Positions 18,020 to 26,400 of a stretch of 64,000 nucleotides of DNA are shown one piece after another. Position 1 is the first letter of the stretch; every line of letters starts with the position of its first letter. The DNA is taken from the NCBI GenBank assembly GCA_028284445.1, contig JANQRS010000068.1, forward strand, positions 62,001 through 126,000, read 5' to 3'. The notes under the pieces were generated by a model, which saw nothing but the letters and a program-made list of their open reading frames with translations, had not been told where the DNA came from and did no database searches. Source of the stretch: Calditrichia bacterium. Its GTDB lineage: Bacteria > Calditrichota > Calditrichia > RBG-13-44-9 > J075. Position numbers and translations under genes: made by a program.

Positions 18020-18433
18020 GGTAATCCTCCTAAGATGACATTGAGTAAATAAGATGAAAAATTCGCCAAAGGGCCGATATTTACAACTCCGGCGTTTCAG
18101 TATTCGCGGTGGAAAATTTACTGGCGTGTATATGATTAGCACTTCTTCCAAAAATTTTGGATTTTTTTCAGATTGCAAATTTAATCCACTGCTGTGCTAC
18201 AATTTTTGTTTTGTGAGGCCAGGCGTCATCCGGAGGAAAGTTGGAAGAATAAGTCGCTTTTTACCTAATCCTAAATCCCCTCCCGAGAGGGTGCGTAAAC
18301 GACTTCCAATCTCCAATCTCCAGTCCCTAACCCCTGACCATTACCACCTCCTTCCATTGTTGTTTAACACTCACTGCTTAGGTCCAGCAATTTTTCCACA
18401 CGCACCTACTCAATGACCGCTTTGTTGATTTTT

Positions 18434-18585
18434 CTGAAAAAAAGTCAAAATTTTCTGTGGAATTTCAGAAAGGGCGGCATCTATCAGGTAAAAGCAACCC
18501 TGCATTTGCAGTTTACATAGATACCCCAAACCCGATCGGGGCCAATGACACCACTTCCGCCCTTTTGCGCTGTGCATAAGGGCGG
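18434..18585. ncRNA. Candidate branched structured RNA or cis-regulatory element
   Basis: AAGGGCGG (18470-18477) pairs with CCGCCCTT (18557-18564) and encloses two stems. The first stacks ATCTAT/ATAGAT, GTAAA/TTTAC and CTGC/GCAG (18479-18522). The second is CCCC/GGGG (18524-18541). A second AAGGGCGG at 18578-18585 competes for the same CCGCCCTT, giving two exclusive folds as in riboswitches. On the minus strand the element is followed by a weak hairpin and a T-tract (18450-18434). It matches no riboswitch class that I recognise, and the strand is not settled. Confidence 0.35.
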
Positions 18586-18728
18586 GGGTGCTAATTCATT
18601 GAAAATTGAAACACTGAGGATTGAACCACTGAACATGCGATAGGCGGATAAAGATAGTGGCAATAGCAGCTGGCAGTGGCAGGAGACTGGCCGTGGAAAT
18701 AGGTTGAAATTGAATCAATCATACATTA

Positions 18729-18748
18729 ACTTAGTCAAGTGACTTAGC
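18729..18748 (+). promoter_or_regulatory. Possible operator of the Phd/PIN toxin-antitoxin operon
   Basis: A direct repeat ACTTAG (18729 and 18742) overlaps the small inverted repeat AGTCA-AG-TGACT (18733-18744), 14 bases before the antitoxin start. Phd-type antitoxins commonly repress their own operon through short palindromes at this position. Confidence 0.35.
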
Positions 18749-18761
18749 TAAAAGGTTTGCT

Positions 18762-18989
18762 GTGAAGCAGGTGAATATTCATGAAGCGAAAACGCATCTT
18801 TCGCGTTTGATTGATCAAGTGCTAAACGGCGAAGAAGTGATCATCGCGAAAGGCAATAAGCCATTGGTAAAATTGGTCTTGTTGGAAGGTGTATATCCTC
18901 AACGTCAGATTGGTCTGGCAAAAGGGAAAATCAAGATGGCAGACGACTTTAATGCCCCACTTGATGATTTTGAGGACTACATGGAATGA
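18762..18989 (+). CDS. Phd/YefM-family antitoxin
   Basis: This 75-residue protein starts with GTG, preceded by AAAGG. It has the Phd/YefM N-terminal DNA-binding fold: 'VNIHEAKTHLSRLIDQVLNGEEVIIAKGNKPLVKLV', in which the strand-helix-helix-strand pattern and the 'IAKGNKPLVKL' segment are typical. The C-terminal 25 residues are acidic (DDFNAPLDDFEDYME), as expected for the part that wraps round and neutralises the toxin. Its stop codon overlaps the toxin start by four bases (ATGA), which indicates translational coupling. It should repress its own promoter through the nearby repeats. The pair sits between the CHAT locus and the RHS cluster, a common position for accessory modules. Confidence 0.9.
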   Translation: MKQVNIHEAKTHLSRLIDQVLNGEEVIIAKGNKPLVKLVLLEGVYPQRQIGLAKGKIKMADDFNAPLDDFEDYME

Positions 18990-19372
18990 AATTTCTTCTG
19001 GATACTCATACCCTTTTATGGATTGCGGAACATAACGACCGCTTGTCGAAAAATGCTGCAGAATTGTTTCTAAATCCAAAGAACGAGATCCTTCTTAGTG
19101 TGGCCAGTATTTGGGAAATGACCATAAAGATTAGCATTGGAAAGCTGGAGCTTGGCATGCCTCTGACAACTTTTGTTCGCAGGCATGTATCTGGTAATGG
19201 AATCAAGCTGTTGGACATTCGTCCGGAGCATCTTTTTCGAATTGAAGAACTTCCACTGCATCATCGCGATCCCTTTGATCGTCTTCTCGTTGCCCAATGC
19301 GCACTCGATGATCTGACTATAATTAGCATCGACTCGTCGTTTGACAGATATGATATAGAACGTGTTTGGTAA
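18986..19372 (+). CDS. PIN-domain ribonuclease toxin (VapC-like)
   Basis: This 128-residue protein covers a whole PIN domain. The acidic residues that bind Mg2+ or Mn2+ are visible: Asp6 (FLLDTHTLLW), Glu44 (SIWEM), Asp98 (DPFDRLL) and Asp116 (SIDSSFD). The 'LLDTHTLLW...SIWEM.IK...HRDPFDRLL.AQ' signature is that of PIN toxins paired with Phd antitoxins. Such toxins cut tRNA or other RNA when the labile antitoxin is degraded. The start overlaps the antitoxin stop, and both genes appear intact, so the module could be active. The substrate RNA cannot be predicted from the sequence. Confidence 0.92.
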   Translation: MKFLLDTHTLLWIAEHNDRLSKNAAELFLNPKNEILLSVASIWEMTIKISIGKLELGMPLTTFVRRHVSGNGIKLLDIRPEHLFRIEELPLHHRDPFDRLLVAQCALDDLTIISIDSSFDRYDIERVW

Positions 19373-19703
19373 CGGAGGGGGATGGCATCTTTAGGGTATG
19401 ATCTTGACTTCCGATCGACAGTTGCAAAGGTAATATCTCTATAGTTTGTGGCTGTAATGAAAGTGGCGGTAGCAGTCGGCAGTGGCAGCAAAAGATCAAT
19501 GGCAGAGCCGTTCCATGTCCTATCCTAAAGTAGATTGAAGGGCAACAACGGGCCATCAAAAGTGAATGCTCCTCCGCCTTTCTGAAGTTTTTCGTACCGC
19601 AACTCCATATTGTTGCAGTTCAAAACTGTGAATCGGAAAGGCATCAGCTTATGCCAACTTGATTAGCATAAGCTGATGCACTGGTTTGCTCTAGCTAAGC
19701 GAT
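19373..19703. other. 331-base interval between convergent TA and RHS genes
   Basis: No gene is seen, and in particular no small gene that could serve as immunity protein for the RHS C-terminus. The interval contains a word-like segment ('GTGGCGGTAGCAGTCGGCAG', 19461-19480) similar to the ones near 18.65 and 31.27 kb, and the hairpin at 19641-19679. Confidence 0.6.
19641..19679 (-). terminator. Hairpin downstream of the RHS cluster
   Basis: GCATCAGCTTATGC (19641-19654) and its exact complement (19666-19679) form a 14-bp stem with an 11-base loop, 25 bases past the RHS stop codon. There is no clear T-run on the minus strand, so it may act as a transcript-end stabiliser instead of a classic terminator. 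Confidence 0.5.
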
Positions 19704-22700
19704 CTAGGGTTGGTCCCAGTTAGGTACGTTGCGTCTAAAAGGGTAGATTGGCCCTCTCTTCCCAAATGAGAATGTTCCGATATATCCTTGCATTAAAAGC
19801 CTGTGGTGTTTATCAAAGAAGATCGATTGAACATAATTCTTATATCTTTGTCTACCATTCGGTCTGGAAATTAATTCCTTGTCGCGCGGCCATCTCCACA
19901 TGGTTACTACACCGCTAAGGCCTCTCGCTGTGTTTGAATGTGCATTTTCGGCGAATTCAGCTTTATCTCGACCTTCTCTACTGCGAGCATGGTTATTCTC
20001 AACCCAGGTCTTAAGCGTACTCAACCCATAATCAAAACTCCCGATGATCTTCAGCACTCCGTCTCTTATCATATTATCTCTGGTACTAGCATAATAGCTA
20101 GCTATTGAGAAGCTGTGTTCGAAATTGATCTCGTGACTAATAATGTCTCTTGTTTCAATCGTCCACTCCCATCCCCATAGGGAAAAAATCTTTGTCTTTT
20201 TTATAATCTCAATGTCGTACCGAAGAATTAACTTGTTTTCATTTGTCAATTCCATTTCGAAGTCAAGTGGATGATCATTATCACGTAATATATTGTCTAT
20301 TGCACTACTTAAGGATGCATAAAGATCTACCGGAGGTTGGCTGATTCTATCCATGTATGCCTGAAACATCAGTTCGATTACGTCAATCGGGATTCCGGAC
20401 ACATTAGGGGCATCGCTTTGTGTACCGTCCGGATCAACCAGGTTGACCGGATTGTTTCCCACATAAGTATACGGACTATTAAACTCATCAGCCGGATCAA
20501 CAGCATGCCAACGTCCCAATTGCGGATCATAGTACCGTGCACCATAGTGATACCAATTTAATCCGTGATCATCTTCGAGCTCTTTACCGTTATAGAGATA
20601 TTTATTATTCGAACCAGAGAGATCGGCCAGATTGGGCAATTGCATACCAAAGGGATAATAATGCACGTCTTGTTTGATTTCGGTGTTTGTATCGATGATG
20701 CCATCTTCATTTATGTCCGCAAATGCGACCCGAACATTGCCAAGGTGATCTGTGAGGTGATATTGATATTCGAAGTCGCTTCCGGATACTTCAATCCGAC
20801 CCTCGCCGGTTGAAACGAAATCGAGCTCATCATCCTGGTAGACAAATCCACCGAGATAATCAGTTTTGGTTGTCGTAAGAACGCCATTATTGTCCGTTGT
20901 TACAATTTTACGGAGTTTGCTGCCGCCGCTATCATAGATCCACTCGACCAAATTACCATCTGCGAATTCCACCTTTTCCGGGAGATTGAGATAATTGTAG
21001 ACAATATTTGTGATGCCTTTATTGTCATCACGAGTCATATTGCCATTGTCATCGTACACGTACTCATCATTCCCGGAAGACCAGGTGGAGCCATTGTCGG
21101 CGAAGTCCATGCCGGCATTGGCAGTGGCCGCTTCATCAACCCCAAGCAATCGATTGCCATTTTCATAATGATAGGTGAGATCATCAATCGTGGCGCCGGC
21201 TTCATTGGTGCGGACGACCGCTTCGATGTTACCATGAAGGTCATAGCTTAACTGGTTAACATTATAGTAGTTATCGTCACTCCAGTTTTCAAACTCGTTG
21301 CCATAGCGTGCGGTTTTTAGCTGATAAAGATCGTCATATTGATAACCATAACCATGTTTCTCGCTGTCGCGTGCGGTTTTCCAGGTGGTCGCGGTGATGG
21401 TGCCATTATAAAGCTGGTCTGAGGCCAATTGACTAAATCCATCCTCATAGTGAAACTCCATACCAAACAGATCTGCCGACGCATGACCATCTGTGCCGTC
21501 GTCGCTGAGGTCACTGTTGTTGATCGCAGTCATCCAGCCTCGTTCGTTGAAGGAGTAGTCAACCGATTGTAAATAGGTTGGATTGCTGCTATCAAAATTA
21601 GTTGAGTGAATGTCTTTTTCCGTTGCTCTACCCAATTGATTGTAATTGTTAGAGGTCACGAGCACCCATGGGTCTTCGTTGATGCGATGTTTTGTCTCCA
21701 GAACTCGCCCGGCATGATCATAAGTGGCACTGGATTCCTGGGTGATTGTATCTCCTGGCGTTGTGTGTTTGCTCTTGCCATTTATCATTCGTCCTGCAAA
21801 GTCAAATGATGTCCAGGTAACGTCCGCACCGCCAAGGTGATTGGCCGATTGGGTTTGAATAACCCGGCCAAATTTGTCAAAGAAGCTGACGCTGGTGAGC
21901 CACTCAACGGAAATCAAGTCAGCCGGAATATCCAGGCCAGAACCGATGTAGACGTTCTGACCGGCATTGCTGACAAAGCCATCGGCGAGAATGATGCTTT
22001 CGCCTTCATAATACAGTGTTGAAGGACTGGTTGGACAACTGCTGTATGTGGCACTGCCGCTAAAGACAGCAGCTGTCTGCTCCGGGGCCAAGATCTTAAT
22101 TTTACCACCAGTTGCAACACCATTGAGTTTGTCATTCGGTTCCAGGTCAGGGTAGTCGCTGTCCTCTTGAAATGTCCAATCTGGCTTATCATCGAAATCG
22201 AAGTCGTAATTGTCAAAATAGCTAACCGATAGGATTTCGATCCCGGTATTTGGGAAAGCCTGATTACTATAGCCATGATAAAGAGCCACATCAATATTGC
22301 TGCGTTCTTCGTAGTAAGGGTGAGTCTTACCAATGCCGACATTATCGTCGACCCAGCTTTGCAGGGTTTCTCTGGATCGTGCTTGAGTATCCGTATAAAT
22401 ACCGGCCAGAATTCCCCGACTTCGTTCGTCGAATTTGCTGAAGAGCCATTGATCATTCTTTCGCAATTCGCCATCCTGGCTGAGAATTGGCCGATTTAGA
22501 CGATCATAAATGGTGTAGATAGGTTCAGCTTCGGGAAGCTTCTTTTCGATTAAGCGTTGATAATTATCGTAATCGAAATAGGTGGCCCAGTTGTCCTGAA
22601 TGCTTTGGCTGTTTGCCTGGGTACTTGACAAATCCCAGGCCCCGGACATGGCATCACACGCCATCGGTGGTAGTATGAGGCGGAGGTTGTCGTACTCGTC

Positions 22701-23456
22701 GTAAACATGATAAGTAAGCAATTCCGTGGTTGCATCCTTCCAGGACTTTCTAAGGATTAGCTTCCCAGCTTTATCTGTATACTCGATGGCCACCTGGTCA
22801 TTTTCATCGCTTACTTCTACAACGGACAGCTGACCATTGCTATATTGCTCTGTAGTCGTTGCTGTTTTGTTGACTTCGTCGAATACCCAGATCCGCACCT
22901 CTTCGACGGCGGTGTCGTTCGTGCGAATCGTTTCTTTGATGGTATGGCCACTTTCCGGATCGCTATTGGCTGGTTGCCAGGCTGCGCCAACAGAACCGCT
23001 CTCCAAAGCGATTTGCAAAGGCGATTTCTGAATGATGGTTTCCGCGTAAGGATAATTGGTTGCCGCAATGCCTGATGGAGGAGCAGCATAGTAGGCCAAT
23101 TGTTGCGTGTAGGCGTCGATTACATATTCACCTTCATTATTTGCAAGAGCAAAAGGCAAATAGCTGAATCGCTGAATGCCGGTCTGTTCGTAGCGAGAGA
23201 ATGTAATGATGTCTTCCAGGATCGGGCCGGCTTTTACAGCAATGGTTTGTACGTTCCGGCCTAATCCATCCCCATAAGTAAAGACTTGACTCTTGCCAAA
23301 TTCATCAGCTGATAACAAGTCGGTATCCGTTATATATGCCTGCTGGGCAGTAGTGGTTTTTATTCTATTCACTTTGGGACCTTGTCCCCAGAGGCCGCTG
23401 CTCATTGAAATGAGCAGTAGCGCTTTAAGCAATATCAAAAATGTATGTCGTTTCAT
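19704..23456 (-). CDS. DUF6443 / RHS-core protein with variable C-terminal domain
   Basis: The start at 23456 (MKRHTFLILLKALLLIS) is preferred over a frame 20 codons longer because AAGGGA precedes it and a signal peptide follows (cleavage near LWGQ). The 1250-residue protein has a DUF6443-like N-terminal part, YD/RHS repeats over about 300-890 ('YDDNGNMTRDDNKG', 'YDLHGNIEAVV'), and an RHS-associated core at about 899-1008 ('DHLGNVRVAF', 'YYPFGMQLP', 'YNGKELEDDHGLNWYHYGAR', 'DPQLGRW', 'YVGNNPVNLVDPDGT'). About 240 residues of unrelated sequence follow (1011-1250), where polymorphic RHS proteins carry their toxin or effector. No known toxin motif is recognised there. It is the last gene of the minus-strand cluster, 37 bases after the RHS-N gene. 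No immunity gene is visible downstream. Confidence 0.9.
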   Translation of the reverse strand: MKRHTFLILLKALLLISMSSGLWGQGPKVNRIKTTTAQQAYITDTDLLSADEFGKSQVFTYGDGLGRNVQTIAVKAGPILEDIITFSRYEQTGIQRFSYLPFALANNEGEYVIDAYTQQLAYYAAPPSGIAATNYPYAETIIQKSPLQIALESGSVGAAWQPANSDPESGHTIKETIRTNDTAVEEVRIWVFDEVNKTATTTEQYSNGQLSVVEVSDENDQVAIEYTDKAGKLILRKSWKDATTELLTYHVYDEYDNLRLILPPMACDAMSGAWDLSSTQANSQSIQDNWATYFDYDNYQRLIEKKLPEAEPIYTIYDRLNRPILSQDGELRKNDQWLFSKFDERSRGILAGIYTDTQARSRETLQSWVDDNVGIGKTHPYYEERSNIDVALYHGYSNQAFPNTGIEILSVSYFDNYDFDFDDKPDWTFQEDSDYPDLEPNDKLNGVATGGKIKILAPEQTAAVFSGSATYSSCPTSPSTLYYEGESIILADGFVSNAGQNVYIGSGLDIPADLISVEWLTSVSFFDKFGRVIQTQSANHLGGADVTWTSFDFAGRMINGKSKHTTPGDTITQESSATYDHAGRVLETKHRINEDPWVLVTSNNYNQLGRATEKDIHSTNFDSSNPTYLQSVDYSFNERGWMTAINNSDLSDDGTDGHASADLFGMEFHYEDGFSQLASDQLYNGTITATTWKTARDSEKHGYGYQYDDLYQLKTARYGNEFENWSDDNYYNVNQLSYDLHGNIEAVVRTNEAGATIDDLTYHYENGNRLLGVDEAATANAGMDFADNGSTWSSGNDEYVYDDNGNMTRDDNKGITNIVYNYLNLPEKVEFADGNLVEWIYDSGGSKLRKIVTTDNNGVLTTTKTDYLGGFVYQDDELDFVSTGEGRIEVSGSDFEYQYHLTDHLGNVRVAFADINEDGIIDTNTEIKQDVHYYPFGMQLPNLADLSGSNNKYLYNGKELEDDHGLNWYHYGARYYDPQLGRWHAVDPADEFNSPYTYVGNNPVNLVDPDGTQSDAPNVSGIPIDVIELMFQAYMDRISQPPVDLYASLSSAIDNILRDNDHPLDFEMELTNENKLILRYDIEIIKKTKIFSLWGWEWTIETRDIISHEINFEHSFSIASYYASTRDNMIRDGVLKIIGSFDYGLSTLKTWVENNHARSREGRDKAEFAENAHSNTARGLSGVVTMWRWPRDKELISRPNGRQRYKNYVQSIFFDKHHRLLMQGYIGTFSFGKRGPIYPFRRNVPNWDQP

Positions 23457-23493
23457 TGTATCCCTTTCGACTTTGGCTGAAAGATAGAATGGA

Positions 23494-26400
23494 TCAGTCA
23501 ATACATGGTCCGCCACCGCCTTGAGGTGTTTCGACGATGATATCTGTCGTAGCGGTTGCTATCACGTGTCCATTAGAATCACGCGCTTCCAGGTCAATTG
23601 TATAGGTGTCGATTTCGGTGAATTGGTGTAACAAACTCGCCCCTGTAGCAGTTATTACAACAGTACCATTTCTGGAGACTGTCCAGTGATATTCTGATGC
23701 TGTTGCCGGCAATATCTCTTCGCCAATCGTAAATGTTGCTGTTTCGCATTGGTCGATAATTTCCGCGCTGGCGTTGATGGCAAGTATGCTGCCGTCTAAG
23801 CCATACTCGTATTCATTGACTGCCAAAAGATGTCTATCATCGTCGAAGGTGCGAATCAGCCTTCCATAATCATCGTATTCGAAATGGGTCGAAACACCAT
23901 TCGGACCAGTGATAGATGTGACCTGCTGGGTGAGTTCATCGTAAGTAAAAGTTTGTACGGACGAACCGACCGGATATATGCGCAAATCATCATAGATGAC
24001 ATTTTTGACAAGGCCAAACTGCTTATAGCAGTAAAGAAAAACGTCCAGCTCTTCAGTTTTGCCAAGTTCCAGTGTATCACACAATAACTGCCAGTTCCCA
24101 TTGGCTTCCTCAACAATGGTCACTTCACTTTCATGTCTCGGTCCGTGCGCCAGGTTGTTGTCGCCAACATAAATTTGTCCCTCCTGACCGGGAACTCCCT
24201 TGAACCAAACTGATACTACCAGGTCTTGTGGCCCTTCAAATTCACCGATGTTTTGATGAATATCGCTATTTGTGCCATATTCGAGGTAAACAGCTACACC
24301 ATTTTTGCCTGACTTTGAATCCTCAATCGCATGCGGTTGCCGCGTTGGATCTGTCGGCGCTGGTATCCAGTCTTCATGTATCCTAAGGCTATCTTCGAAA
24401 TTGTCGAAGAAGGTGTTTTTAAGGCGGCCACCGGATATGACGGCTATTGGTAGGTGACTATCTTCATCATAGAGCACGGAATTATAGCGATCATCGGCCA
24501 TGTGCTCTTCATATGGCTGGCTGAATGGGGTGTAAGCGGTGATATTGCTTGTCATTTGCCAGGGGCTTGTCGACGTGGGATCATCGTATGGGAGATCCAG
24601 GTTGTTATCGCTCCATGGATTAAAACTATCGAAATCAGAAATTTGATCTGAGAAATCCAGTTTCGCGTGGTACTGATAGACATCGTTTTTTCGCCACACT
24701 TGTTGGGATTCACCATCGTTTTCCCATAGATCCGACCATGTAGTAATTTCACTTGCTGTAATTAACCCTTCGTTAGCTGAACTAGTAAAATCAAACTCGA
24801 AAATCGCCGTTTCATCGCTTATATCAATATCTGTTCCGTATGAAGTTGTTTGTGTGGTCTGAGTTAACATATTGTTGTTCTGCATCCCTTGATATTTCCA
24901 ATATGCAGGGATACTGGCTTGTATTCTAGCAAGATTGCGGGAGTCAAATGCCGCATTTGCGATGGGTAGTCCGCTAAGCGCATCCCAAGCAATAGATTTA
25001 ATTTCGCTAGTTGTCGTTTGTGAAGGAATTGTTGCTTCTGGTGTGTCATAAAAATATTGACTGGTTAGAGTCTTTGTAGCGTAGATGCTATGGTGAAGCT
25101 TTTCGACAAACCTCCCCTCAATCTGACTTATGTCGTCGGGATCATAATAGTTATCAAACTTATATCGTTCTTGTGTAAGCCCTAAATGCTGATGAGAATT
25201 TGGCTCAGTTTCAATTTTGTCGAAGACTTTTCTTATTTGCCCATTGCTGGCAAGTTCATTGCTAAATGTGTAGAACATCTCTTCTTTTTGTATTTCTCGA
25301 TAATTACCGCTATTCGTCAATTCGAAAAATGTGGTGGACTTTGGACGCCCATATATTGCTGACTTGTCCTCGATGCTAAGGAGGTAGCCGAACTGATCTA
25401 TAGCTGAATACGGGTAGTCTTTCGATGTATAGAATTCAAAAACGGATTTTCCATTCAATGAATTACCTGAAAAATCCACATTTTTGACTGTCACTTCGGA
25501 GTATAACACGACTGGTCCAGGTCTACCATAGCTGTAATCATTGTCGAGATAGGCCTTTTCATAATCCTCGTCTAGTGGATCCAGGTAATCGCCAAGACTA
25601 CCGGCCCATTTTTTGTCTCCGTAGGTTGGTGGTAGCGAGGCCGTATAGCCAGTCGAAAAACCGTCCTCCGTTTCGTAGTTGTATTCTGTTTTATAGGTGT
25701 TGAGACCGTCAGAGCTGGTTAAGGATTTGACACGAATGCCGCCACCAAATATCTTCCGCGGGGTAATGTACATATGATAAATAAATTCACTTTCTTCGGC
25801 ATTATAACAGTTCCCATCTTCCTGGAAAAAATAAGAGAAGTCTATTGATATGCTGGGAGTCGTCGGATCGATGTTGGTAATTGTCCCAGAGCTCCAAGTG
25901 TCAATTTGATCTGCTTGTACACAGCCTTGATTAAACTTCAATTCAACCTCATGAATATAGATCTCTTGTCCAACGTAAAAGTTGTCTGTTGAAATGTTAT
26001 TAATATTTATTGTGTTCGTTGAAGAAATGGATCTGTTTATGGCTGGGACTTCTATCTTCTTGGCATGAAAATAGTCGTGCGTGTTGTTCGCACGATGATA
26101 ATCATCGCTTTCGTATTCGACTTGAATATTTCCACCTGATGGAAGTGAAATCTTTGTAAGACTCCAGGCACGTGCCTTGTTTGCTTCTTCTGCAGTTTGA
26201 GGTGTGCTATGCAGACCTGATATCGGACTGCGATATGAACCCCATCGGTCCCACGCATCTTCGTGAAAGTCTGGATTATCTCCAGCTGAAAAATTATCAG
26301 AGTTAGCATATTCAAAATTATACCCAGGTAATGAACTTGCTCCTCCGTTTCCGAAGAATGTTAATTCCTTCAGCGTCAATTTACCGCCATCCGGGTCAAC

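Larger units (their letters stand above)
18020..18761. other. 742-base non-coding interval with structured and repetitive DNA
   Basis: No convincing gene is seen. The part nearest the lipoprotein gene is its upstream region. Short word-like repeats occur at 18295-18345 ('CCAATCTCCAATCTCCAG') and 18601-18700 ('TTGAAAATTGAAACACTGA', 'GGCAGTGGCAGGAG'). In between, 18434-18585 can fold into a branched RNA, listed separately. The end of the interval holds the probable control region of the toxin-antitoxin pair. Confidence 0.6.

Noticed and set aside
18020..18178. Longer start for the lipoprotein gene
   Set aside because: The 53 extra residues lack similarity to any signal or domain, and the AGGAGG site with lipobox signal lies at 18019.
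23457..23493. A frameshift splitting one RHS gene into two
   Set aside because: The downstream gene has its own AAGGGA site and signal peptide, and the upstream protein ends in a complete PKD-like domain, so these are two genes.
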